A stretch of 59,048 nt of DNA from Synergistaceae bacterium. GTDB lineage: Bacteria > Synergistota > Synergistia > Synergistales > Aminobacteriaceae. The position numbers were made by a program, and so were the translations under genes. Positions 32,430 through 41,089 of the stretch are shown piece by piece (positions within the stretch are counted from its first letter, which is position 1; each line of letters opens with the position of its first letter). Location of the stretch: NCBI GenBank assembly GCA_031274425.1, contig JAISQE010000048.1:1-59048 (forward strand), read 5' to 3'. The notes beneath the pieces were generated by a model. The model did no database searches, was not told where the DNA came from, and saw only the letters and a list, made by a program, of their open reading frames with translations.

Positions 32430-32908
32430 CCCGCCAGTCTCCTCGCCCATTGGGCGAACGTGCCGCAGACGTCCTGTTCCGTGGGGGTCAAAGACGTCAG
32501 GTTGATCGAATGGACGTAAAACACCCCGTCGTCGTCTATATCCACCGTCAAAGTGCCCGGCGTCAGAGTGATCGAGTTCGCCAGCATCATGCGCCCGGCG
32601 TCCGTTTTGAGCCTCGGGTTGAACTTGACGATGCCGGGGTTGATCTCCCCCGTGATCACCCGTTTGGCCACGTCCCAGTTGGCCTGCGTCAGTCCGGCGG
32701 CGAAGGGGCCGAACACGTAACGAAAAAAAAGCCACCATTTTCGAGGATCGAGTCCTCTCATGCTCCAAAAACCCGGACGAGACGAACCTGAGGCGACAAA
32801 AGAAACGGCGACCGCCAGTAAAAAAGCGATCGTCACTTCTTGTATGCTCATGCTTCCCGACCAGGAGAGGAGTAGGTACACAAAAAACGAGATCACCAAT
32901 ACAAACAT
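32426..32908 (-). CDS. mbhA: MrpE-like subunit (MbhA), first gene of the Mbh operon
   Basis: 160 residues from the ATG at 32908, preceded by AGGAGGG 7 nt upstream. Membrane segments lie in the first 60 residues, then the soluble MnhE core NPGIVKFNPRLKTDAGRMMLANSITLTPGTLTVD, very well conserved. It begins the fourteen-gene run whose order (MrpE, F, G, MbhD, MbhE, MrpB, C, D, MbhI, NuoB-, C-, D-, H-, I-like) equals mbhA-N of Pyrococcus furiosus. Confidence 0.93.
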   Translation of the reverse strand: MFVLVISFFVYLLLSWSGSMSIQEVTIAFLLAVAVSFVASGSSRPGFWSMRGLDPRKWWLFFRYVFGPFAAGLTQANWDVAKRVITGEINPGIVKFNPRLKTDAGRMMLANSITLTPGTLTVDIDDDGVFYVHSINLTSLTPTEQDVCGTFAQWARRLAG

Positions 32909-32944
32909 GCCTTTTCCCTCCTGTCTGGCTATTTTCACAAAAGT

Positions 32945-32973
32945 ATACTACCTTTGTGCTCAGTTTTTGTAAA
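32945..32973 (-). promoter_or_regulatory. Candidate promoter of the mbh operon
   Basis: On the minus strand TTTACA (32968-32973), a 17-bp spacer and TAGTAT (32945-32950); an overlapping TATACT at 32942-32947 is a better -10 but with a 20-bp gap. It ends 36 bp before the mbhA start. This AT-rich stretch contrasts with the GC-rich genes around it. Confidence 0.45.
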
Positions 32974-33044
32974 TCCTGTATTTCTGAAAATTGTAATAGT
33001 ATAACCTCTCTTGCTCTCCCGTTTTTTGCGGATAACACGCAGTC

Positions 33045-33132
33045 CGACGCTTGGCGTTTCCTTCAGGAACGCTTGACGCTTTCTCCAAGAACGCTTGACG
33101 CTTCTTTCAGGAACGCTTGACGCTTCCTTCAA
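33045..33132. repeat. Four 22-bp tandem repeats between mbhA and kdgK
   Basis: Three close copies of GAACGCTTGACGCTTyyTyCAr at 33067-33088, 33089-33110 and 33111-33132, preceded by a degenerate copy at 33045-33066. They lie upstream of both divergent operons. The unit contains TTGACG. They could be regulator sites for either operon or a minisatellite. Confidence 0.8.
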
Positions 33133-33214
33133 GACGGTTAGAATTGAGGGCTAGAATTATCGCAATACAATGCTCATACCGAACATACCGAATCGAAAAG
33201 AGGGGATTGGAATT

Positions 33215-34258
33215 ATGGCGAAATACGTAACGTTCGGCGAGGTGATGTTGAGGTTGACGCCTCCCGGCTTCGAGGTTCTGCTGCAAACGCCGCGCTTCGT
33301 GGCGACCTTCGGGGGAGCGGAGGCCAACGTGGCGGTCTCCCTGGCCAACTACGGCGAGGATGTGGCCTACGTCACGGCGGCCCCGAAAAACCCCATCGGC
33401 GACGCCTTGATCAAAGAGCTTCGCGGCTTCAATATCTGCACGAAGCACATCCGGCGATCGGGCGATCGGCTTGGGATTTACTTCACGGAGACCGGCGCGG
33501 CGATGCGTCCTTCCAAGGTCGTCTACGACCGCGCTCACGCCGCGATCGCCGAGGTCAAGCCCGGAGACTTCGACTGGGACGCCATCTTCGACGGGGCCAA
33601 GTGGTTTCACACGACGGGCATCACCCCGGCCATCGCGAAAGGGACGGCCGAGGTCGCCCTCGAGGCCATGAAGAAGGCCAAGGAAAAGGGATTGACCGTC
33701 TCCTGCGACCTGAACTACCGCAAGAAGCTGTGGAATTGGGGCAAGACGCCTCAGGAGGTCATGAGCGAGATGGCGCGGTACATCGACGTCATGATCGCCA
33801 ACGAGGAGGACTGTCAGAAGTGTCTCGGCGTCGAACTGGACGTGGACGTCACCGCGGGAAAGCTCGACGTCTCCAAGTACGAAGGGCTCGCTAAGAAGGT
33901 CATGGCGGCCTACAAAAACGTCAAGTATCTGGCGGTGAGCCTTCGGGAGTCGGTGAGCGCCGACTGGAACAACTGGTCGGTGGTGCTGGCCTCGAAGGAC
34001 GCGTTCCACGTCAGCAAGAAGTACGAAATCCGGGACATCGTGGACCGCATCGGGGGCGGGGACTCCTTCGGGTCCGGCCTGATCTGGGGCATGAACAACT
34101 GGGACATGGGCAAATCCGACGGGCTTCAATCGGCTGCGGAGTTCGCGGCGGCGGCGTCCGCTCTGAAGCACACGATCTACGGCGACTTCAACCGGGTGGC
34201 GCTGGACGACGTGCTGAACCTGATGGGCGGCGACGCCTCCGGGCGGGTTCAGCGCTGA
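33215..34258 (+). CDS. kdgK: 2-dehydro-3-deoxygluconokinase (PfkB family)
   Basis: 347 residues from the ATG at 33215, preceded by GAGGGG. PfkB-fold: TFGGAEANVAVSLANYG near residue 32, CDLNYRKKLW near 165 (a KdgK-like stretch), and the ATP/anion-hole motif RIGGGDSFGSGLIWG near 280 with the catalytic Asp. It phosphorylates KDG to KDPG in the cytoplasm. It is followed after 38 bp by the KDPG aldolase gene, so the two steps are encoded together; KduD-like enzymes elsewhere in the window would supply KDG. Confidence 0.92.
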   Translation: MAKYVTFGEVMLRLTPPGFEVLLQTPRFVATFGGAEANVAVSLANYGEDVAYVTAAPKNPIGDALIKELRGFNICTKHIRRSGDRLGIYFTETGAAMRPSKVVYDRAHAAIAEVKPGDFDWDAIFDGAKWFHTTGITPAIAKGTAEVALEAMKKAKEKGLTVSCDLNYRKKLWNWGKTPQEVMSEMARYIDVMIANEEDCQKCLGVELDVDVTAGKLDVSKYEGLAKKVMAAYKNVKYLAVSLRESVSADWNNWSVVLASKDAFHVSKKYEIRDIVDRIGGGDSFGSGLIWGMNNWDMGKSDGLQSAAEFAAAASALKHTIYGDFNRVALDDVLNLMGGDASGRVQR

Positions 34259-34296
34259 GCTGAACCGAAAACGCGATCGAGATAGGAGAGCGGATC

Positions 34297-35259
34297 ATGA
34301 ATGACGCGCTGAAAAAAATTTATCACATCGGAATCGTCCCCGTCGTCAAGCTGGACTCGCCCGACCAGGCCGTTCCTTTGGGCAAGGCGTTGATTGCGGG
34401 CGGCATCCCCGTGGCCGAGGTGACCTTTAGGACCGACGCCGCGGAGGAGTCGATCAAGAGGCTTTCCGCCGAGCTTCCCGACCTTCTTGTGGGGGCGGGG
34501 ACGGTCACGACGGTGGATCAGGCCAAACGCGCCGTCGCGGCGGGCGCGAAGTTCATCGTCTCGCCGGGCTTCAACCCGTCGGTGGTGAAGTACTGCGTGG
34601 ACAACGGCATCCCCATGACGCCGGGCGTCAACAGCCCGTCCCAGATCGAGCAGGGGATCGAATTGGGGCTGTCCGTGCTGAAGTTTTTCCCCGCCGAGCA
34701 ATCCGGAGGGCTCGAGATGCTTAAGGCCTTCGCCGGACCTTACGGCGGCGTGAAATACATACCCACCGGCGGGGTCAACGCGAAAAATATGACCGACTAC
34801 CTCTCGTTCGGCAAGGTTTTGGCCGTCGGCGGCAGTTGGATGGTGAAGCCCGAGCTGATAGCGGCGGGAAAATACGACGAGGTGACGCGCCTTTGCCGCG
34901 AGGCCGCGATGACCTCTCTGGGTTTCGAACTGCGTCATCTGGGCGTCAACGAGCCGGACGAGGGCTCGGCCTTGAAAGACGCGCAAAAGATGGAAGAGCT
35001 TTTCGGCTTTGCCCTGAAGCCTGGAAACAGCAGCAACTTCGCGGGGATCGGGTTCGAGTTCATGAAAACCCAGTACCTTGGCAAGAACGGCCACATCGCG
35101 ATAGCCACCGTAAACGTAGATCGCGCCGTCGCCTATTTCGCGGGCAAGGGCATCGCGACGCTTCCCGAGACCGAAAAGCGAGACTCCGCCGGAGCCCTGA
35201 CCGTGGCCTATCTGAACGTGGAGATCGGCGGGTTCGCGTTGCACCTGGTAAAAAAGTAA
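34297..35259 (+). CDS. eda: KDPG/KHG aldolase fused to a VOC (glyoxalase-like) domain
   Basis: 320 residues, about 110 longer than normal Eda. Residues 1-210 are the aldolase: Glu in VAEVTFRTDAAEE, Schiff-base Lys in VLKFFPAEQSGG near 130, and YIPTGGVNAKN near 155. Residues about 215-320 look like a vicinal-oxygen-chelate fold: LGFELRHLGVNEPDEG, then GHIAIATVNVDRAVAYFAGKGI and GGFALHLVKK with strand-helix pattern and a His at the metal position. The aldolase splits KDPG to pyruvate and glyceraldehyde-3-phosphate; the VOC part may detect or process a ligand. The frame is continuous with normal codon use, so the fusion is real. Confidence 0.9.
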   Translation: MNDALKKIYHIGIVPVVKLDSPDQAVPLGKALIAGGIPVAEVTFRTDAAEESIKRLSAELPDLLVGAGTVTTVDQAKRAVAAGAKFIVSPGFNPSVVKYCVDNGIPMTPGVNSPSQIEQGIELGLSVLKFFPAEQSGGLEMLKAFAGPYGGVKYIPTGGVNAKNMTDYLSFGKVLAVGGSWMVKPELIAAGKYDEVTRLCREAAMTSLGFELRHLGVNEPDEGSALKDAQKMEELFGFALKPGNSSNFAGIGFEFMKTQYLGKNGHIAIATVNVDRAVAYFAGKGIATLPETEKRDSAGALTVAYLNVEIGGFALHLVKK

Positions 35260-35268
35260 AAGAGCGGC

Positions 35269-35355
35269 ATGTCGGAAAACGTCGACAGTAAAGGCAACAG
35301 TAAAGGCAGCGGCCGTTTTTTCAAAAATAGGTGGGGCAGGATTCCCGTAGAATGA
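35269..35355 (+). CDS. Possible 28-residue leader peptide coupled to the AddA-like gene
   Basis: Starts at ATG 35269 and ends in a TGA that overlaps the ATG at 35352 of the helicase gene (ATGA). The peptide is basic (KGNSKGSGRFFKNRWGRIP). Its ribosome site is weak (GAGCGG). It may serve to couple translation from the eda transcript into the helicase gene, or be chance. Confidence 0.3.
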   Translation: MSENVDSKGNSKGSGRFFKNRWGRIPVE

Positions 35356-38300
35356 GGACGCTGGCGTTAACGATGCTTTTGCCGGAGGGCACTCCGGAGG
35401 GGCAGGCGCGGGCCGTGACCCGCGACGACGACCTGGTCACCGTCGGGGCGGGGGCCGGCACGGGCAAAACATGGGTGCTGTCCGCGAGGTTCGCCCGCCT
35501 TCTCTTCTCGGACCCCGAGTGTCTGCCTCAGAACATCCTGACCCTCACCTTCACCGAGGCCGCGGCGCGGGAAATGCAGGACCGCATCCGGCGCCGGGCG
35601 TTCGAACTGCTTGCCGCCTTGCCCGACGAGGAAAAAGATCAAGAAAAAGACCAAGAAAAAAATCAAGAAAAAGATCAGGAAAAGAGCCGGCGGCAAGCCC
35701 TCAAAGACGGCTTCGATGAGACGTGGATATCGACCATTCACTCCTTCGCCTCGCGCCTGATTCGGGAGTCGGGGCTGTCTCTCGACGTGGACCCCCGGTC
35801 GGGAGTGGTGAACGCGCCGCAGGAGGACGCGTTTTGGGGCTCTTTGGAGCGGGCGTTGGAGAATCTGGACCTTTTGCCCCTCGCTTTGCCCTACGCCAAT
35901 AAAACGCTGCGCGATACGGCCTCTTTTCTCGAGCGCGACGCCACCCTCCTGGCGGCCCTGGAAAAATGGGGCTCTTCCGTTTTGTGCGGTCTGGCGCGCG
36001 ACGTGACCGAGCTGCACGCAAGCCTCGGAAATTCCCACGAGACCCTTTTGACGTGGGCCGAGGATGTGGAGCGGGTGGGGGCGGTGCGGCTCGACGTCCA
36101 CGCGCGGACGACCTCCGAGGCCGTTCTCGAATTGCTCCGGCCTCGATGGGCGGCGGCGTGGCAGATGTGGAGGACGATTTTCACGGAGCTGGGCCGCGAA
36201 ATTTTCGAGGCTCGGGACAGGGCTCGCGAAAAGATCGAGGCGAAACGGATAAACCCGGCGATTCCCCTCGCCGAAACGGCGGAGAATTGGCAGGATCTGT
36301 TGAGCCGGGAGGAACCGCCCGGCCCGGATGTTCAGAGAGCGTTCTATCTGGATCTTTGCTCCAAGCTCAGCGGCGACGGTTCCAAACTTTTCAAGACGAT
36401 CGCCGGGCATTTGGGGCAAACCTCCTCGAAATGGCGCGACGCTCAGTCGACGTGGATAGCTCTTTCCGAGTTCCCTCCGGGCTCTCCCCTTTCCGAAGCG
36501 GAACAGCGCCTGCGCGCAAGCCTGCTGCGGTTTTCCGCCTTTGCCTGGGGCCTGTGGGACGAGACGAAACGGAGGAGGGGTCTTCTTTCCTTTTCGGATA
36601 TGATTTATTTCGCCGCGCAATCCATTGACAAGGACGCTCGGGCGAAGGGCTTCAAGCACGTGTTGATCGACGAGTTCCAGGACACGGATCCCCAACAGGA
36701 CAACATGATTCGGGCGTTGCGCGAAAAAGAGGGGGCGAAACTCTTTCTCGTGGGGGACCCCAAGCAGGCGATATACCGCTTTCGCCACGCGGACCTGACG
36801 CTTTTCGCCGATTACGTCCTGCAAAGCCGGGCGTCGAACGCCGACGTCTCTCTGAACGTCAGCTTCAGGACGCGCGCCGCCCTGATGGATCGGATCAATT
36901 CTCTTTTCTCCCGCGTATGGAAAGACGGGCTCGGGGTGGGGAAGCGGATGGAAAGTCTGAAATTCGAGCCTTTGTCCGTTCCCCAACCGTCCGAACGAGG
37001 GTTTGCCGAACGGGAGCTTGCCTCCGTCCCCCCCTTCACCCTGCTCCTGTCCGTCAAAAAAGGGCGCGGGGACCAAGCGCGGGAGCGCCTGGGCGAAGGC
37101 TTGGCCCGTACGTTCGCCCGCTACGTGAAAGAGGGGCGCACGGTTTGGGACAAAGGGCAGCGCTGCCTGCGCCCCGTGCGATGGAAGGACTTCGCCGTCC
37201 TCACGCCGACGAGGAGCGAGTACGAGATCCTGGAGGCCGCCTTCGAAAGGGAGGGAATTCCCGCCGCGTTCGAAAAAAGCATGAGTTATTTTTCGCGGGG
37301 CGAGGTCGTGGACGTGGTCAACGCCTTGAGGGTCGCCGCCTTTCCCGACGACGAGGCCGCGCTGGCCGGCTGGCTGGCCTCTCCCCTCTCCGGGACGCCG
37401 CAGAGGGAGGCCCAGGCGTGCCTCCAAGCCCGCCTTTCCGCGCCTCTTCACGACGCGCTGCGGGAGCGATTGCCGGCGACATTCGAGCGCTTATCCTATA
37501 TGCGGCGTCTCGGCAGTTTGAAAGGACCTTCCGCCGTGCTCTCCTATCTGCTGGAGGACAGGAGGTGGCTGGCTTCGTTCGACGCCGCCCAGCGCCTTAG
37601 GGTTGTCGGCAACGTCAATCGTGCGATAACGGTGGCGCGGCAGTACGAAAACGGAGTCTCGCCGACTCTAGCCGGTTGCGCCCAATGGCTGGACACGGCA
37701 TTGAGGGCGGGCAGGGCGATCGAGGAACCGGAATGGGTGGAATCGGACGCCGACGCCGTCCGCGTCATGACCGTTCACGCCTCCAAGGGACTGGAGTTCC
37801 CCGTCGTGGCCGTCATGCGCATGGAGCGCGGCCCCCGGAGCAGAAACCCCACGACGGTGGCCGCCTCGAAACACATGGGCGTGGCCCTTTCCGACATGCC
37901 GGACATGATGAAGTCGATGAAGCCGACAAAGCCGGGGGAAAATAATAATAATAATGAAGAGGAAAATGAAGAAGAATCCGAGGTCAAGGCGTATTCTCTG
38001 AAATGGGAACGGGCCCTTTCGGCGCAAAGCGAGCTGGAGGAGAGCACGCGGCTGTTCTACGTGGCGGCGACGCGCGCGCAGGATTCCCTGATCTTGTGCG
38101 GCATCGTCAGCGAGGAAAGCCAGGGTGGCGGAAACGTCAAAGACGACACGTGGCTTTCCTGGACCTTGAATTGGCTGGCGGAGGAACGAGGTTGCGACTG
38201 GCGCGACCTGAAAGGGCCTCCTCTCGTTTACGTGGAGTCGGGAGAAGAGGCGAAAGAGCCCGACAGCGCGCCGCCGCTGGACGAAACGGGGCCGGAAGAC

Positions 38301-39155
38301 GACGGCTTGGGAAGGCCGAGGAAAAATGGGGAAAAGGGGTCGCCGACGCCCTTGCCCGCGACGGATGGGATCGTGCTTTCGAGCTTTTCCGCCACGTCGT
38401 TCGCTTTGTTCGAGTGGTGTCCCTTCGCCTGGAGGCGACGTCACCGGCAGGGCCTGGACCTGCGTTGGGAGATCCCGGACGCCGACGCCGTAGGCGGTTC
38501 CGAACTGGGTTCCATCGCCCACTGGATTTTGTCCCGGTGGGACATGAGAGAGGAAACGCTTCACCAGTGGCTGGATAACCCGACGGTGGAGCTTCGCCTC
38601 GCCGCGACGCTGCGGAGGACATGGCGGGACGCGGAGAACAGGGAAGCCCTGCGCGGGTGGCTCACCGCCTTCTCGCTTTCCGAGGAGGGTCGAAGCCTGG
38701 CGAACGCGGCGCGAATCGGCACGCTACGCCGCGAAAGCCCGTTTTGCGTCATGATCGACGCGGCGAACGGGCTTTCGACTTTACGCCTCGTGGGGGCGAC
38801 GGACGTTTTGTGGCGGGACGACGGGTTTTGGCACGTGCGGGATTACAAGATCACCTTGTCCGACAACGCGCCGGCCGAACTGTATCGCGCCCAACTGACT
38901 TTTTACGCGTTGGTGGTGAAACTGCTGACCGAACGCTCGCCTCTGCCTTTCGACGGGGTGGACGTGGGTCTGATTTTTCTGCGGGAGGGCGGAAGGCTGG
39001 GCGATGCGAAGAGCTTGCCCCAGGACGAGGACTGGGAGACCCTGCGGAATCAGGTTGTCGCCGCAGCCCGCGCCGCAGCCCAAGGCCCCTGGATTCCCAG
39101 GCGCGAACACTGCCGTCGTTGCCCTTGGCGCTTGAAATGCCCGCAACGGGGATAG
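35352..39155 (+). CDS. AddA/RecB-like UvrD-family helicase with Fe-S nuclease domain
   Basis: 1267 residues from the ATG at 35352; in-frame GTG at 35331 is an alternative. Helicase motifs: VGAGAGTGKTW (Walker A), WISTIHSFASRLIRES, VLIDEFQDTDPQQ (Walker B), LVGDPKQAIYRFRHAD, VRVMTVHASKGLEFPVV and FYVAATRAQDSL. The C-terminal PD-(D/E)XK nuclease shows GSIAHWIL, VGATDVLW, VRDYKITLSD and YRAQLTFYA. Cysteines in FEWCPFAW and the end CRRCPWRLKC (Cx2Cx5C) match the iron-sulfur staple of AddB. Low-complexity inserts (EKDQEKDQEKNQEKDQEKS near 100; ENNNNNEEENEE near 870) interrupt the helicase. It processes double-strand breaks. No addB is adjacent. Confidence 0.88.
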   Translation: MRTLALTMLLPEGTPEGQARAVTRDDDLVTVGAGAGTGKTWVLSARFARLLFSDPECLPQNILTLTFTEAAAREMQDRIRRRAFELLAALPDEEKDQEKDQEKNQEKDQEKSRRQALKDGFDETWISTIHSFASRLIRESGLSLDVDPRSGVVNAPQEDAFWGSLERALENLDLLPLALPYANKTLRDTASFLERDATLLAALEKWGSSVLCGLARDVTELHASLGNSHETLLTWAEDVERVGAVRLDVHARTTSEAVLELLRPRWAAAWQMWRTIFTELGREIFEARDRAREKIEAKRINPAIPLAETAENWQDLLSREEPPGPDVQRAFYLDLCSKLSGDGSKLFKTIAGHLGQTSSKWRDAQSTWIALSEFPPGSPLSEAEQRLRASLLRFSAFAWGLWDETKRRRGLLSFSDMIYFAAQSIDKDARAKGFKHVLIDEFQDTDPQQDNMIRALREKEGAKLFLVGDPKQAIYRFRHADLTLFADYVLQSRASNADVSLNVSFRTRAALMDRINSLFSRVWKDGLGVGKRMESLKFEPLSVPQPSERGFAERELASVPPFTLLLSVKKGRGDQARERLGEGLARTFARYVKEGRTVWDKGQRCLRPVRWKDFAVLTPTRSEYEILEAAFEREGIPAAFEKSMSYFSRGEVVDVVNALRVAAFPDDEAALAGWLASPLSGTPQREAQACLQARLSAPLHDALRERLPATFERLSYMRRLGSLKGPSAVLSYLLEDRRWLASFDAAQRLRVVGNVNRAITVARQYENGVSPTLAGCAQWLDTALRAGRAIEEPEWVESDADAVRVMTVHASKGLEFPVVAVMRMERGPRSRNPTTVAASKHMGVALSDMPDMMKSMKPTKPGENNNNNEEENEEESEVKAYSLKWERALSAQSELEESTRLFYVAATRAQDSLILCGIVSEESQGGGNVKDDTWLSWTLNWLAEERGCDWRDLKGPPLVYVESGEEAKEPDSAPPLDETGPEDDGLGRPRKNGEKGSPTPLPATDGIVLSSFSATSFALFEWCPFAWRRRHRQGLDLRWEIPDADAVGGSELGSIAHWILSRWDMREETLHQWLDNPTVELRLAATLRRTWRDAENREALRGWLTAFSLSEEGRSLANAARIGTLRRESPFCVMIDAANGLSTLRLVGATDVLWRDDGFWHVRDYKITLSDNAPAELYRAQLTFYALVVKLLTERSPLPFDGVDVGLIFLREGGRLGDAKSLPQDEDWETLRNQVVAAARAAAQGPWIPRREHCRRCPWRLKCPQRG

Positions 39156-39160
39156 CGGCG

Positions 39161-41035
39161 TTAGGATTTTTCCAAAATTTGCCGATTTTGCGGAACGTAC
39201 TCCGGGACCATGACGCGAAGCAGAGGCAGCGCCCGGTCGGGCTCGTTCAGACTTTGCCGCAGCAGGGCCGTAATCTCCGCCGCTCCCTCGGTCGTCATTG
39301 CCGCCAGGGTCGACGCGAACACCTTGGGGTGCGCGGTGGGTTGGACGGTATCGGGGTCGTAGAAAAGCTCCTCGAACAATTTTTCGCCCGGGCGTATTCC
39401 CGTGTAGGTGATGGATATGTCCCTTCCCGGCTCGTAGCCGTGCAAACGAATGAGAATTTCAGCCATTTCCGCGATCGAGATGGGTTCTCCCATGTCCAGC
39501 ACGAACAGCTCTCCCCCTTGACCTATGGCCCCGGCCTGAATGACCAGGCTGACGGCCTCTGGGATCAGCATGAAATACCGCTTCATCGCGGGGTCCGTGA
39601 CGGTCACCGGCCCTCCGTTCGCGATTTGCTCCTCGAACTTCGGAATGACGCTGCCGCGGCTGCCCAGCACGTTGCCGAATCGGACCGCCATGTAGACCGT
39701 CCCCGGAAAGCGTTTTTGCGCCCTGCCCAGCAACAGCTCCGCCACGCGCTTGCTCGCCCCCATGACGCTCGATGGGTTGACGGCCTTGTCCGTGGAGATC
39801 AAAACCATTCTTTCGGCGTTGAATTCGCCGGCAAGCTCCGCGACCGTAAGGGTTCCCAGCGCGTTGACGCGTAGGGCCTCCCGGGGGTTGTCCTCCATCA
39901 GGGGAACGTGTTTGTGGGCGGCGGCGTGGAAAATCACCCGCGGACGCCAACGCGCAAAGACCTCGCGCATGGCCGCTTCGTCCGCCACGTCGACGACGAC
40001 GGGATGCAGGGGGATACGGGCCGGAAGCGATTTTCGAAGGGACTCCAACAGCAGGTAGATGGATTGTTCTCCGTGCCCAAGCAGGATCACTTCTTTGGGG
40101 GCGTTCTGCAGAATTTGATGGACGATTTCGCTGCCGATGGACCCCCCCGCTCCGGTGACCAGAATGCCGCGTCCTTTCAGGTAGGCGGCGACTTTATGGA
40201 CGTCGATCTGAACGGGCTCCCGCCCCAGAAGGTCTTCCAGGCGAATGTGGCGCAGGCGATTGACGGAAATATTCCCGCCCGCCAGCTCGCGGAGGCTTGG
40301 GAGCACGCGCACGCTCACGCCCAAAGGGGCCAGCGTGTCGTAAAGGGCGCGTATCTTCCGGCTGTTCGCCGAGGGGACGGCCACCAAAACGACCTTGATC
40401 CGATGTTCTCGTATCAGCGCGGGCAGGGCTTTGCTCCCTCCAAGCACGACGAGGCCGGCGATGCGTTTTCCCTCTTTCTGGGGGTCGTCGTCGACGAAGC
40501 CGCGAAGAGACAGCTTTTCCCGATTACGGAGCAGGTCGCGCGCCAAAAGAACGCCCGTCTCCCCCGCGCCGACGATCAGAGTTTCGAGTCGAGCCTCGGT
40601 GGTGGAAAGCGGCAGGTGGGCGAGCCTCCAGGAGATCCGCAAAGCCCCGCAAAAGATGATGCCGGCAAAAAGCATGATGGCCAGCGACGTTCGGGGCAAA
40701 AGGGCGAAACGCCATACGGAGCTCAAAACCACGAATAGGAGCGAGCTCAAAATGTAAAGACGCGCAAAACGAACGTAGTCCTCCATTCCGGCCTGAGTCC
40801 AGAGGGTTCTGTATTGTCCGCCGATGAAAAAGATAAAAACCGTCGTCGAGGAAAAAACGAACGTTACGCGCGCGAGGTCGATGAGATTGACGCGGGGAAT
40901 GAAGAGGGTGAGCCGGATGGCGTACCCCAGGTAGGCGACGAACGCCAGAAAAACAAAATCGAGCAACGCCACGCAAAAAGCGCGGTTTGCCACCTTTTTC
41001 CAGATATCGAGCACGCCGTTCAACGTATGGCGCAT
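39161..41035 (-). CDS. Membrane-bound nucleotide-sugar dehydratase/epimerase, CapD/WbpM/PglF type
   Basis: 624 residues. Four membrane helices in the first 125 residues, then a first Rossmann unit (VGAGETGVLLARDLL near 155) and the catalytic SDR domain ILVTGAGGSIGSEIVHQIL near 285, ISTDKAVNPSSVMGASKRVAE (Lys, with Met in place of the usual Tyr as in CapD-type 4,6-dehydratases), RFGNVLGSRGSVIPKFEEQI and PEAVSLVIQAG. Such enzymes convert UDP-GlcNAc to its 4-keto-6-deoxy form for capsule, O-antigen or glycan synthesis. It converges with the AddA-like gene, with only 5 bp between stops. The ATG at 41035 has no strong ribosome site. Confidence 0.92.
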   Translation of the reverse strand: MRHTLNGVLDIWKKVANRAFCVALLDFVFLAFVAYLGYAIRLTLFIPRVNLIDLARVTFVFSSTTVFIFFIGGQYRTLWTQAGMEDYVRFARLYILSSLLFVVLSSVWRFALLPRTSLAIMLFAGIIFCGALRISWRLAHLPLSTTEARLETLIVGAGETGVLLARDLLRNREKLSLRGFVDDDPQKEGKRIAGLVVLGGSKALPALIREHRIKVVLVAVPSANSRKIRALYDTLAPLGVSVRVLPSLRELAGGNISVNRLRHIRLEDLLGREPVQIDVHKVAAYLKGRGILVTGAGGSIGSEIVHQILQNAPKEVILLGHGEQSIYLLLESLRKSLPARIPLHPVVVDVADEAAMREVFARWRPRVIFHAAAHKHVPLMEDNPREALRVNALGTLTVAELAGEFNAERMVLISTDKAVNPSSVMGASKRVAELLLGRAQKRFPGTVYMAVRFGNVLGSRGSVIPKFEEQIANGGPVTVTDPAMKRYFMLIPEAVSLVIQAGAIGQGGELFVLDMGEPISIAEMAEILIRLHGYEPGRDISITYTGIRPGEKLFEELFYDPDTVQPTAHPKVFASTLAAMTTEGAAEITALLRQSLNEPDRALPLLRVMVPEYVPQNRQILEKS

Positions 41036-41089
41036 AGATTTTTTGTCCTGAAATCCGGCGATCAGCTGTTGGAGTTTAAAATTCGCATT

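Noticed and set aside
24653-32908. Reading the operon as respiratory complex I or as a plain Mrp antiporter
   Set aside because: The NuoD-like subunit keeps both CxxC nickel-binding pairs, nuoE/F/G/A/J are absent, and the Mrp genes are joined to hydrogenase subunits in mbh order.
33045-33132. CRISPR array
   Set aside because: Units are contiguous 22-bp repeats without spacers, and no cas gene is in the window.
35367-37451. Minus-strand frame of 694 codons opposite the helicase gene
   Set aside because: It is a shadow of the helicase coding pattern; the product has no recognisable fold.
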